Shown: positions 1-7,026 of the stretch, one piece after another
Layout: each line of letters begins with the position of its first letter
Position numbering within the stretch: position 1 is the first letter of the stretch
NCBI GenBank assembly: GCA_029268325.1
Contig: JAJUGC010000084.1
Span: forward strand, 1-7,924
Direction: 5' to 3'
From: Gammaproteobacteria bacterium
Lineage (GTDB): Bacteria > Pseudomonadota > Gammaproteobacteria > Pseudomonadales > Oleiphilaceae
Length of the DNA: 7,924 bases
Notes under the pieces: model-generated
The model's database searches: none
Told to the model about the DNA's origin: nothing
Seen by the model: only the letters and a program-made list of their open reading frames with translations
Translations under genes and position numbers: made by a program

Positions 1-2
1 CA

Positions 3-2357
3 CAGATCGACTATCCGGTTCCCCAGGATGGTCGTGGCGTTCCCATTTCTTCCTGGTTGTTTGTAAAGCATTGGTGGCAGGACCTGGTGGCCAAAGACCG
101 GCACTTGGCTGCTCCAGGTTCAGCCTTCATGAAGCAGGCCTGGCTAAAAAATGGGCTCTTGGTGGGGGGGGCCGCGGTGTGCGTGTTGGCGGCTGTGGCT
201 TTGCAGGTCCAGACCTACCGCCAAAGTGAATCAGCCCTGTCTCATCTTCTGCACCTGAGTGCCCGTGAAGCCGACCGGGCGGAGCAGGTCTCCCAAAGTG
301 GCACGACGGCTGCGCTGCAGCACATCCAGACCTGGATCGAAGCCATGGCACAACTGGGGAACCGGCAAGGCTGGCTGGCTTGGCCTGGTCTGGCAGTGGC
401 GGATGAAGTGACCGACAGCGTGACTGGTTATCGCCAGCGTTTGCATCGGGAAAGCCTGCTAGGGTATCTCCGCTCCGAGTTGGAGGCAGCATTGCAGTAT
501 GCCGATACCAGTGCGGACAGCCGGCTGCTCGCCCTGCGGGTGTACCTGATGTTGGGCGAGCCCCAGCGGCGTGATGAAGAGCTGATTGGCCAGTGGTTCA
601 GTGAGCGGATGCGGGAGCGCTGGCACGGGGGCGATCGTTTCTCACCTGATTGGATCAAGGCTCGGGTTGCCGAGGCGCTGGCCTTGCATCCGGAGCCCCT
701 GGTCGTCAACCAGGGGCTGGTAGCCGAGGTGCGAGAGCAGTTGAACCAGATGCCCTACGAACAGCAGCTCTATCTGCGCATCAAGCAATTGGCCCGCTAT
801 CAGGGGCTCAACGATTTCCGGTTTGTAACGGAGCTGGGCCAGGAGATTGCCGAGGTCTTTGAAGGGGGTAGTTTCACCATTCCCGGCTTATACAGCCTGG
901 AAGGCTATATCCAGGTTTTCGTTCCGGAACTGGATCGGCTGCTAGAGGAATATGAGCAGGAGCACTGGGTATTGGGGAGCCGTTCCACCCAGCCCGCGGG
1001 GCAGGAGCTGAAGCGGATCCGCGCCGCCGTGGAGCAGGCCTATGCAGACGATTACGTGCGTTACTGGCAGGCGGCCCTGAATGAACTGCGCCTGATCCAG
1101 GTTAAGAATCTGGATCAGATGCTTGAGCTGCTCACAGAGTTGAGTGCGCCGGCCTCGCCCATTCGCAAGGTGCTGCAGGCCAGTTCCAACCAAACCAACT
1201 ATTCCCTTTCTGTCTTGCGTCAGGAGTTGGCGGACAAGGCTGCCGTGGCTGCTACCATGGGAGGCACTGCTGCACGGCTCGCCAACCAGGCCAGGAAGCT
1301 GGACAAGCTCTTGGAAAGTTCGGGGCAGGATGTAGCCACTCCGGTCTATCTGGTGCAGATTCGCGAACGGTTTGCGGACTTGCAACGCATGGTGGCCTCT
1401 TCAGATGGACAGCGGCCGCCCTTGGATTCGGTATTGGTACGGCTGACAGATTTGCAGCAGTATCTCCTGCCGCTGACCGCCGGCAACCAACCAGAGGCAA
1501 TCTACCAGGCCGTCATCAAACGGTTTGACCAAAGCGGTGCTGATGTCCTCGGACAGCTACGCCTCTCGGCGCGCCAGTATCCGGAGCCGCTGCGTTCCTG
1601 GATGTTGGATTTAACGGATCAAGTCTGGTCCATGTTGCTCCAGGATGTGCAGCAGCAAATCCAGATCGCCTATGCGGCCGACTTGCGGGCCTTTTACGAG
1701 CGCCATCTGGATCGTCGCTACCCCTTGTACAAGAACGCCGGGCAAGAAGTCAGCCTCGACCGGTTTGCGGAGTTTTTCAGGCCCCAGGGAGTGGAGCAAA
1801 GCTTCTTTGACAGCTACATCCGCCCCTTTATCCAGATGAATCGCCAGGGCTGGATGCCCCGTACCCTGGATGGGCGCAGCCTGGTCTTCAGTCGGGACAT
1901 GCTGGCCCAATTCCAGCGGGCGCAACGAGTACGGGAAGGCCTGTTCGGGGGTAAGTCCGAGCTGCAGGTGAAGATGATGCTCCGGCCGGTTTACCTGGAT
2001 GCCAACGTCAGCCGCTTTGAACTGCGCCTGGACGACCGGCGGCTGAGTTACCGCCACGGTCCGCAGCGTCCGATTTCTTTGGAATGGCCTGTGGAAAGCA
2101 CGGCGCCGGGCCTGTCCATGTCTTTTGAAGACTACAACGGCCTGCTGACCAAGCGAACTTTCCAGGGGGCCTGGTCCCTGGTGCGTATGCTGGATCAGTT
2201 CAAGCTCGAGTCTGGACAGGAAGGCGGTCCTTACCAGCTGAGCTATGAGCTGGAGGGACGACGGGTGGTCTATAGCCTGCAGGGCGGTAGTGACTTGCAG
2301 ACGCTGGTGAAGGGGGAGCTGCAGCGCTACCGGCTGGGCAGCTCTTTGGGAGGCTGA
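3..2357 (+). CDS. tssM: TssM/IcmF T6SS inner-membrane protein, 3' part (5' end outside window)
   Basis: TssM is the inner-membrane protein of the T6SS trans-envelope complex and spans to the outer-membrane lipoprotein TssJ. The frame is open from base 3 to the TGA at 2355-2357 (784 residues). An internal TTG at 57 is not the true start, because the residues before it read as typical TssM (SSWLFVKHWWQDLVAKDR). A hydrophobic helix at about 153-206 (NGLLVGGAAVCVLAAVAL) fits the last TssM membrane segment. What follows is the periplasmic part: a long helical IcmF-related region, then the C-terminal region with FFRPQGVEQSFFDSYI near 1773-1825, a beta-rich stretch around FELRLDDRRLSYRHGP, and GAWSLVRMLDQF near 2167-2202. 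TssM proteins are usually about 1,100-1,200 residues, so roughly a third, including the N-terminal helices and cytoplasmic domain, lies upstream. The stop is 2 bases before the pppA start, which implies co-transcription. No frameshift is seen. The identification is secure from membrane topology plus family motifs. Confidence 0.95.
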   Translation, partial: QIDYPVPQDGRGVPISSWLFVKHWWQDLVAKDRHLAAPGSAFMKQAWLKNGLLVGGAAVCVLAAVALQVQTYRQSESALSHLLHLSAREADRAEQVSQSGTTAALQHIQTWIEAMAQLGNRQGWLAWPGLAVADEVTDSVTGYRQRLHRESLLGYLRSELEAALQYADTSADSRLLALRVYLMLGEPQRRDEELIGQWFSERMRERWHGGDRFSPDWIKARVAEALALHPEPLVVNQGLVAEVREQLNQMPYEQQLYLRIKQLARYQGLNDFRFVTELGQEIAEVFEGGSFTIPGLYSLEGYIQVFVPELDRLLEEYEQEHWVLGSRSTQPAGQELKRIRAAVEQAYADDYVRYWQAALNELRLIQVKNLDQMLELLTELSAPASPIRKVLQASSNQTNYSLSVLRQELADKAAVAATMGGTAARLANQARKLDKLLESSGQDVATPVYLVQIRERFADLQRMVASSDGQRPPLDSVLVRLTDLQQYLLPLTAGNQPEAIYQAVIKRFDQSGADVLGQLRLSARQYPEPLRSWMLDLTDQVWSMLLQDVQQQIQIAYAADLRAFYERHLDRRYPLYKNAGQEVSLDRFAEFFRPQGVEQSFFDSYIRPFIQMNRQGWMPRTLDGRSLVFSRDMLAQFQRAQRVREGLFGGKSELQVKMMLRPVYLDANVSRFELRLDDRRLSYRHGPQRPISLEWPVESTAPGLSMSFEDYNGLLTKRTFQGAWSLVRMLDQFKLESGQEGGPYQLSYELEGRRVVYSLQGGSDLQTLVKGELQRYRLGSSLGG

Positions 2358-2359
2358 CG

Positions 2360-3145
2360 GTGGATTCGGCGATTCAGACCCGGGCCTGGACTTCCGCAGG
2401 CATTTCCCATCCGGGACATCAGCGCCAGCGCAATGAAGATGCCTGGCTTGCCAGGCCGGAGGCGGGCCTTTGGCTGGTGGCAGATGGCCTGGGCGGCCAT
2501 GACGATGGGCATGAGGCCAGCCAGGCCATTGTGGATGCACTGGCTTATGTGGAGGTGGAGGAGCTCGCTTACCTAAAGCCAGAAATCCAAGAAGCACAAG
2601 GGCAAGAAGATTGCACCAAGGCGCTGGCAGCTTATGTGGACCGGGTGAAGGATATCTTGTTTGGCGTAAACCGTCAGCTGCATGCCCGGGCAGCGGGGCG
2701 TGGGCAAGACTACTGTATCGCCAGCACTGTCACTGCATTGCTGTCGGTTGCTGATCGCTGTGCCTGTATTTGGGCCGGCGACAGTCGGCTGTATGTGTGG
2801 CGCCAGCAGCAGCTATTCCAGGTAACGCGGGATCATAACCTGGAGCAACAATGGTTGGCTGAGGGGCGTAGCCTGGAGCAAACGGGGACTCAGGCCCATG
2901 TGTTAACCCAGGCCATCGGGTTAGGGCCAGCCTTGCAACTGGAGGTGCGAACCTTCCAGGTGATGCCCGGGGACGTCTTGCTGCTGTGCAGTGATGGGGT
3001 GTATCGGGAGTTGAGCCTCGAGGAAATTGCCCGGTGGATGGAATTGGGGGATCCAGGAAAGATCGTGCGGGCCCTTTCTGATCAGGTGTTGAGAGGAGCC
3101 GCGCGGGATAATTTGACGGCGGTGGCTGTCCGGGTTGGAAACTAG
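2360..3145 (+). CDS. pppA: PP2C-family Ser/Thr phosphatase PppA of the T6SS switch
   Basis: This 261-residue cytoplasmic metal-dependent protein phosphatase is expected to reverse the PpkA-driven phosphorylation that activates the T6SS. PP2C motifs appear in order: GHQRQRNEDAW (19-29, metal-binding Asp27), VADGLGGHDDG (40-50, Asp42), ASTVTALL (121-128), WAGDSRLYVW (138-147), TRDHN (156-160), LTQAIG (182-187), GDVLLLCSDGVYREL (204-218, Asp212) and DNLTAVAV (250-257, Asp250). All expected metal-binding aspartates are present, so it should be active. The length matches a stand-alone PP2C catalytic domain with no extra module. The start is GTG at 2360, with gggagg at 2348-2353 inside the end of tssM as Shine-Dalgarno, so translation is probably coupled to tssM. 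The function as PppA is inferred from the adjacent kinase gene and TssM. The phosphatase family itself is certain. Confidence 0.95.
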   Translation: MDSAIQTRAWTSAGISHPGHQRQRNEDAWLARPEAGLWLVADGLGGHDDGHEASQAIVDALAYVEVEELAYLKPEIQEAQGQEDCTKALAAYVDRVKDILFGVNRQLHARAAGRGQDYCIASTVTALLSVADRCACIWAGDSRLYVWRQQQLFQVTRDHNLEQQWLAEGRSLEQTGTQAHVLTQAIGLGPALQLEVRTFQVMPGDVLLLCSDGVYRELSLEEIARWMELGDPGKIVRALSDQVLRGAARDNLTAVAVRVGN

Positions 3146-3173
3146 GGGCCGGTTGGGAAAGGTTAGGGCAGGG

Positions 3174-5930
3174 ATGTCGGTTAAACAGGAATTGCAGCCG
3201 CTCAACCCCGATAAGGCTCTGCTGGCCAGTTTGCAGGTCGGAGAGGGAGAGGGGGCTGAAAGCTTCGAGCCAAGCGCACCCGACCAGCTGGTGGGGCGTA
3301 CGCTTAACCAGCGCTATGTGCTGGATGAGCTGGTAGGGTGCGGCGCTACAGCCTGGGTGTTCAAAGCCCGTGACCTGCGGAAGGTGGAGGTGTGTTCGGC
3401 ACATCCCTATGTGGCCATCAAGGTATTGCGCCTGGATCTGCGGGGCATGCCGGAGGCCCGGGTTGGGCTGGAGCGGGAGGCTGCCCGCTCCCAGCAGCTG
3501 AACCATCCCGGCATCGTGTCGGTGTTTGACTTCGACCGGGATGGCGGACTGTTCTACCTGGTGATGGAGTGGATCAGTGGCCCAACCTTGGAAAACCATA
3601 TCCGCAGCCTGTCATCCGCCGAAAGGCGCTCCCGGCAAACCCGCCGTTTGATCCGCAGGTTGCTGGAGGCGCTCTGCTATGCCCATGGCAAAGGGGTGGT
3701 GCATGCAGATTTCAAGCCGGCCAATGTGATGATTGATGAGTCCGGGTACCCCCGCATCCTGGATTTTGGGGTTGCCCGGATGAGCTATTCCTTGGCCCAA
3801 AGCCAGGGCTGGCAGACCGGATTTAACGGCTATACGCCCACTTATGCGACGGCGTCTCGCCTGAACGGCGGAGCTGTTTCGGTGGCAGACGACACCTATG
3901 CCCTGGCATGCGTGATTTATGAACTTTTGACCGGCCAGCATCCCTATGGCCGGCGTACGGCCATCGAGGCCGGTGAGGCAAAGCTTCGGCCACGCCGCCC
4001 TCGGGGGCTAGAGGGTAAAGCCTGGCGGGTATTGTCCAAAGCATTGGATGCGGCAACCGGGCCAAATGCCACTTTGGCGGAGCTGTCTGCGGTCTTTGCT
4101 GAACGGGAATCTGGCCTCCGGGCCCGGACCATGGGGTATACGGCTCTGGTCACGGCGCTATTGTCAGTCGCGTTGTTCAACTGGAGCACGTTGGAACGCT
4201 GGGGCATATACAGCGGGTATCAGCTGTCCGGGGATCGGGAGGCCTTGCTGGCCAGGCTTTCTGCAATGCCGTTGGCGGAGCGGGCAGCACTGTGGGAGCT
4301 GGGTGGTGCCTCGGTCATGGGCGAGTTGGACAGTCTGATCGCCCAATACCAGCAGGGTGAGGATTTTCATGTGCTGAGGCAGGCCCATGCCCAGGCCGCC
4401 GACTGGTTGCAAGCTGGGGTTCAGGATGAGGATCTGGCCGAGATGTTCCTTTGGATGGAACAGGAAATAGCCCGTACAGCCTATCGTGAATATCTGGTGC
4501 TGAACCGGGTGCTCACGCGCCAATGGCGAGATAAAGGAAACGGGCATTCAGCGCTGGAAACCGCCCACCGTCGCTTGCGTCTGTTGGATCCGTTGCAGCC
4601 GGCACTGGAGCAGGGGCTCTGGCGGTTGCAGCTGTATCAGGAGCTGGATCGGACACTAAAGCTGGGGCGGTGGAGTGAGAGCCTGGAGCTGGTGGAACAA
4701 GGATTGGGCCTGCTGGAAGGCGACAGCTACCTGGTTCAGGTGCGTTCGCTCTTGATCACGGCGGACAAGGCCTCCTTGGAGGCGGCAAGCTGGCCGGATC
4801 CGGACCCTATAGACACCTCAGCTGCCGCTGCCGAAATGTTGGCGGAGCTTATCCGCAACGGTTTTTTGGAAGAGGCTCGTAGCGAATACCGGTTTTGGGT
4901 TGGGCTTGAAGGGATCAACCCGGCTGCCTTTCTGGCCCAGGTGCGAGAGCAATATCAGAACCGGGTGCTGGCGGCTCCTGCCGTGCTGGCAGCGGAAGCC
5001 CAAGCTCGAGGGCAGCAGTTCTTTGCCGAGCTGGCAGCGGACAGTCTGGCGGTTCAGCAGAATATCCGGGCATTAAAAGCGGCTTCCCTGGAACTGGTGG
5101 ATGTTCTGGAGCGGAATGCCGTCTATCGCTCAGCTTTGCAGGAGGTGAAGCTGCAACTGGACCGGCTGGCGGGCGATGCACAAAACCTGCGCCGGGGTGA
5201 GGATTATTTAAAGCAGCTATTGCAACGTCAAATGGCCTGGCATCAAGGGCAGCGAGTGGTCCTGGAGCGCTATCGGGCTGTTGCGCAGGCGTTGTTGCCC
5301 GAGGTGGACTGGCATCTGCCAGAGTCGTTCCCGGACTTTGACTGTCGGGATGTGGCGATCTCCGGGCAGCGGTTGGTCAATTTGTGTCGGGATCGAATCC
5401 TGCCAGGTCTGGTGGGGCCTGAGTTTGTGTTGGTGTCGGACTTGTCCCGACGCCGGGCTTTCTACATGAGTCGGCATGAGGTTACGGTGGGCGACTACAA
5501 CCTGTATTGTCGATTGAGCCAGGAGTGCAAGCCCCGTGGCGAGCCGGAGGACCTGCCGTTAACCCAGGTGAGTTATCGTGACGCCCGCAATTATAGCCGC
5601 TGGCTGAGCCGGATCACTGGCCAGACATACCGCTTGCCGTTGCTGGAGGAATGGCAGCTGGCGGCAGAGCAGGGCGAGGCTGCTGAGGCCTGTCAAATGG
5701 CTGAGCCCCTGGCGCCTGCCCAGGATGGGATCCCGGATCGACTGGGACTTCTACACCTGGCCGGCAATGTACGGGAGTTTGTGATTAATGGGCGCCAGCT
5801 GCTCGTAAGGGGCGGCAATGTTTGGGAAGCGCAGCAAGCTTGCTCGACAACCCATGGGCGCGTCCATTATGGCCAGGCTGACCGTCAGACCGGGTTTCGA
5901 CTAGTGCGAGAAGTAAACGCAGGAGGCTAG
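3174..5930 (+). CDS. ppkA: PpkA-type membrane Ser/Thr kinase fused to a C-terminal FGE/SUMF1-like domain
   Basis: This 918-residue protein is the probable kinase of the T6SS threonine phosphorylation pathway; Fha is the known target in Pseudomonas. The start chosen is ATG 3174, with AGGG at 3165-3168. A TTG at 3135 would add 13 residues and overlap pppA, but has a poor ribosome site. The kinase domain spans about 48-305: glycine loop VGCGATAWVFKA, AIK lysine 83, C-helix Glu102, catalytic loop HADFKPAN (Asp179, Lys181, Asn184), DFG Asp197 and DTYALACVIYELLTG. The usual HRD arginine is Ala, and the APE motif is replaced by TAS. A short hydrophobic helix at about 321-337 should place the rest in the periplasm. 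Residues 340-745 are helical, with TPR-like character near 458-538 and a likely coiled coil near 640-705. The FGE-like domain (about 748-915) shows HEVTVGDY, YRLPLLEEW, GLLHLAGNVREF, RGGN and TGFRLVR. P. aeruginosa PpkA instead carries a C-terminal von Willebrand A domain, so this is the other known architecture. Kinase and fold assignments are firm; the T6SS role rests on context. Confidence 0.93.
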   Translation: MSVKQELQPLNPDKALLASLQVGEGEGAESFEPSAPDQLVGRTLNQRYVLDELVGCGATAWVFKARDLRKVEVCSAHPYVAIKVLRLDLRGMPEARVGLEREAARSQQLNHPGIVSVFDFDRDGGLFYLVMEWISGPTLENHIRSLSSAERRSRQTRRLIRRLLEALCYAHGKGVVHADFKPANVMIDESGYPRILDFGVARMSYSLAQSQGWQTGFNGYTPTYATASRLNGGAVSVADDTYALACVIYELLTGQHPYGRRTAIEAGEAKLRPRRPRGLEGKAWRVLSKALDAATGPNATLAELSAVFAERESGLRARTMGYTALVTALLSVALFNWSTLERWGIYSGYQLSGDREALLARLSAMPLAERAALWELGGASVMGELDSLIAQYQQGEDFHVLRQAHAQAADWLQAGVQDEDLAEMFLWMEQEIARTAYREYLVLNRVLTRQWRDKGNGHSALETAHRRLRLLDPLQPALEQGLWRLQLYQELDRTLKLGRWSESLELVEQGLGLLEGDSYLVQVRSLLITADKASLEAASWPDPDPIDTSAAAAEMLAELIRNGFLEEARSEYRFWVGLEGINPAAFLAQVREQYQNRVLAAPAVLAAEAQARGQQFFAELAADSLAVQQNIRALKAASLELVDVLERNAVYRSALQEVKLQLDRLAGDAQNLRRGEDYLKQLLQRQMAWHQGQRVVLERYRAVAQALLPEVDWHLPESFPDFDCRDVAISGQRLVNLCRDRILPGLVGPEFVLVSDLSRRRAFYMSRHEVTVGDYNLYCRLSQECKPRGEPEDLPLTQVSYRDARNYSRWLSRITGQTYRLPLLEEWQLAAEQGEAAEACQMAEPLAPAQDGIPDRLGLLHLAGNVREFVINGRQLLVRGGNVWEAQQACSTTHGRVHYGQADRQTGFRLVREVNAGG

Positions 5931-5962
5931 TGAAGCGGTTTCCGTATGGAGTGACGCTTCAC
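5930..5962. repeat. 8-bp perfect inverted repeat just after ppkA
   Basis: GTGAAGCG at 5930-5937 is exactly complementary to CGCTTCAC at 5955-5962, with a 17-base loop that can form a further 3-bp TCC/GGA pairing around gtat. It begins on the last base of the ppkA stop codon. No T-run follows, so it is not a normal terminator. It could be an RNA hairpin affecting processing or expression between ppkA and the highly expressed hcp, or a protein-binding site. The structure is read directly from the sequence; the function is inference. Confidence 0.5.
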
Positions 5963-6100
5963 AGGGCAAAAGGATTTGTCCGACTTCTCAATCGTAGTGG
6001 CGCTGCCGAAGGTTTCGGTGGCAAGGCGCTGATTGAAGGGTTGGTCAAGGGAGCCGCATGCGCGGCATTTATTTCAATAATCAAAAGGAATGGAATTAGT
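5931..6100 (+). promoter_or_regulatory. Leader between ppkA and hcp, with short hairpins
   Basis: This 170-base gap is long for a cluster whose other genes sit 2-28 bases apart, and is the natural place for separate control of hcp. Besides the inverted repeat at its left end it holds CCGAA/TTCGG (6006-6018, 3-base loop) and GCCGC/GCGGC (6053-6066, loop ATGC). An AT-rich stretch follows just before hcp, with a possible -10 AATAAT at 6076-6081 but no matching -35. I scanned for a sigma-54 GG-N10-GC element and found only a poor match, so no promoter can be asserted. The likely hcp ribosome site lies in aaggaatgga (6085-6094). Confidence 0.4.
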
Positions 6101-6616
6101 ATGCCAACACCAGCTTATATGACGATTCGCGGTGAGAAGCAGGGTTTCATCACTGAAGGCAACTTCACTGAGCCTTCCGTTGGAAATATCTTCCAGGAAG
6201 GCCATGAGAATGAAATCCTGGTTGAAGCGTTCAAGCACAATATCGTGCTGCCCCGCGACCCGCAAAGCGGTCAGCCGACCGGACAGCGGGTTCACCAGCC
6301 GATCGTGATCACCAAAGTGTTCGACAAGTGTTCTCCGCTGCTGTATCAGGCCCTGACCAGCGGCGAGCGTCTGACCGAGTGTGAAATCAAGTGGTATCGC
6401 ACTTCCGCTACTGGCACCCAGGAACACTACTTCACGATGAAGCTGGAAGATGCCATTATCGTTGACATCAAGGCTTATATGCCGAACTGCCAGGATCCTT
6501 CCCAGGCGCATTTCACGCATCTGGAAGATGTGTCTTTCACCTACCGCAAGATCAGCTGGACCCATGAGGTTTCCAGCACCTCGTCCTTCGACGACTGGCG
6601 TGTACTGAAAGCCTAA
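6101..6616 (+). CDS. hcp: Hcp (TssD), T6SS tube protein
   Basis: Hcp hexamers stack into the inner tube that is propelled out of the cell inside the TssB/TssC sheath; the protein is also exported and can carry effectors. The 171-residue length and the sequence are typical of the Vibrio-type Hcp: MPTPAYMTIRGEKQGFITEG at the start, then GNIFQEGHENEILVEAF, PRDPQSGQPTGQRVHQPIVI, IKWYRTSATGTQEHYFTMKL, EDAIIVDIKAYMPNCQDPSQ and a closing SFDDWRVLKA. No C-terminal effector extension is present, so this is a plain structural Hcp. The start at ATG 6101 is fixed by the conserved MPTP beginning. The frame is also open upstream to GTG 5930, but those residues do not resemble Hcp. The codons look more restricted (many CTG, GAA, ATC) than in the neighbours, as expected for an abundant protein. 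A strong terminator 11 bases after the stop ends the unit. Confidence 0.97.
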   Translation: MPTPAYMTIRGEKQGFITEGNFTEPSVGNIFQEGHENEILVEAFKHNIVLPRDPQSGQPTGQRVHQPIVITKVFDKCSPLLYQALTSGERLTECEIKWYRTSATGTQEHYFTMKLEDAIIVDIKAYMPNCQDPSQAHFTHLEDVSFTYRKISWTHEVSSTSSFDDWRVLKA

Positions 6617-6627
6617 TCCTGCCCTAC

Positions 6628-6670
6628 AAGCCACCCGCTGCGGCGGGTGGCTTTCCCTCTTTTTGCTTCT
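6628..6670 (+). terminator. Rho-independent terminator after hcp
   Basis: AAGCCACCCGC (6628-6638) pairs perfectly with GCGGGTGGCTT (6643-6653) around a TGCG loop, giving an 11-bp GC-rich stem. It is followed by a pyrimidine- and T-rich tract (ctctttttgcttctttt) to about 6670. It ends the hcp transcript and probably the whole T6SS operon. Because the tail is T-rich only on the plus strand, it is unlikely to serve the convergent lipoprotein gene. Confidence 0.9.
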
Positions 6671-6796
6671 TTTGGCGAAGCCCCTAAAGGCAAGCACTTC
6701 TGGGCATTTCTATTCGCCCGTCTTATCCATCTACGTTATTTATTCTGCTCCCTGGAAGTCTGGTCGGGAAGTTCTGGCAAGGCTCTTCAGTATCTC

Positions 6797-6817
6797 GCAA
6801 CATGCAACATGCAACAC
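6797..6817. repeat. Triple tandem heptamer GCAACAT
   Basis: Three head-to-tail copies of GCAACAT occupy 6797-6803, 6804-6810 and 6811-6817; the last base of the third is C instead of T. It is non-coding. It could be a slippage-prone microsatellite or a short direct-repeat binding site. Confidence 0.8.
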
Positions 6818-6850
6818 GGCCGGCGTCTGAGGCCTCCGGGTGCTCTGCAG

Positions 6851-6884
6851 AAATCCCCCCTACCCCCTTTACGAAAGGAGGGGT
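6851..6884. repeat. C-rich/G-rich palindromic element, likely dispersed extragenic repeat
   Basis: A C-rich left arm ends in CCTTT (6866-6870), which pairs with AAAGG (6874-6878) around ACG. Pairing continues as CCC (6863-6865) with GGG (6880-6882) past a bulged A. Similar elements of the pattern AATCCCCCCT...CCTTT...AAAGG...GGGG occur as scattered intergenic repeats in many proteobacterial genomes (recalled, not searched). The element is in the gene-free tract, as expected for such repeats. Confidence 0.6.
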
Positions 6885-6912
6885 GTCTCTGATTTGACAG
6901 TTGAGGGCCTGA

Positions 6913-6935
6913 CCTCTCTCCCCAGGAGGAAGAGG
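6913..6935. repeat. Imperfect inverted repeat CCTCT/AGAGG
   Basis: CCTCT (6913-6917) pairs with AGAGG (6931-6935), and CTCC (6918-6921) with GGAG (6925-6928) around a CCA loop, leaving a 2-base GA bulge. It lies about 30 bases after the other C/G-rich palindrome and may be a second copy of an intergenic repeat class. No T-run adjoins it, so it does not look like a terminator. Confidence 0.5.
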
Positions 6936-6955
6936 GAATTGTTCGAGTGGCTGAC

Positions 6956-6980
6956 GGCTTCACCGGAGTGGCTTGAAGCC
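6956..6980. repeat. 7-bp perfect inverted repeat near the lipoprotein gene 3' end
   Basis: GGCTTCA (6956-6962) is complementary to TGAAGCC (6974-6980) with an 11-base loop. It lies 47 bases beyond the lipoprotein stop codon, so it would form a hairpin in that transcript's 3' end. The bases after it on the minus strand are not T-rich, so an intrinsic terminator is not clear. It may stabilise the mRNA 3' end. Confidence 0.45.
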
Positions 6981-7026
6981 TTGTACTTTACGCAGGCCGT
7001 TCAGTCGGAGGGGAGGGAGAAAGCGC

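Larger units (their letters stand above)
6671..7026. other. Gene-free tract rich in short repeats and palindromes
   Basis: I see no credible gene here on either strand. Small open frames exist (for example one from 6840 on the plus strand), but they run through C-rich and G-rich palindromes, give low-complexity peptides and lack ribosome sites. The tract contains a tandem heptamer and three inverted repeats, listed separately, and separates the T6SS operon from the convergent lipoprotein gene. The mix of palindromes looks like intergenic repeat accumulation rather than a decayed gene, as no family motif could be read in any frame. Confidence 0.6.

Noticed and set aside
1611..2597. 328-residue minus-strand open frame
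   Set aside because: It lies opposite the conserved TssM C-terminus and the pppA start; its peptide is rich in Pro, His and Gln with no motif, as expected of an antisense shadow in GC-rich DNA.
2730..3599. 289-residue minus-strand open frame
   Set aside because: It is antisense to the PP2C motifs and the kinase N-lobe, spans two real genes, and its translation is low-complexity with no family features.
6020..6063. Sigma-54 promoter for hcp
   Set aside because: T6SS genes in some species use sigma-54, so I scanned 5930-6100 for GG-N10-GC; the only match (6050-6063) lacks the rest of the consensus.
6074..6697. 207-residue minus-strand open frame
   Set aside because: It covers hcp and its terminator in antisense; the plus-strand Hcp is unmistakable.
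6851..6884. Second terminator or CRISPR-like repeat
   Set aside because: It is a single copy with no spacers and no adjacent T-run; it is better read as an intergenic palindromic repeat.
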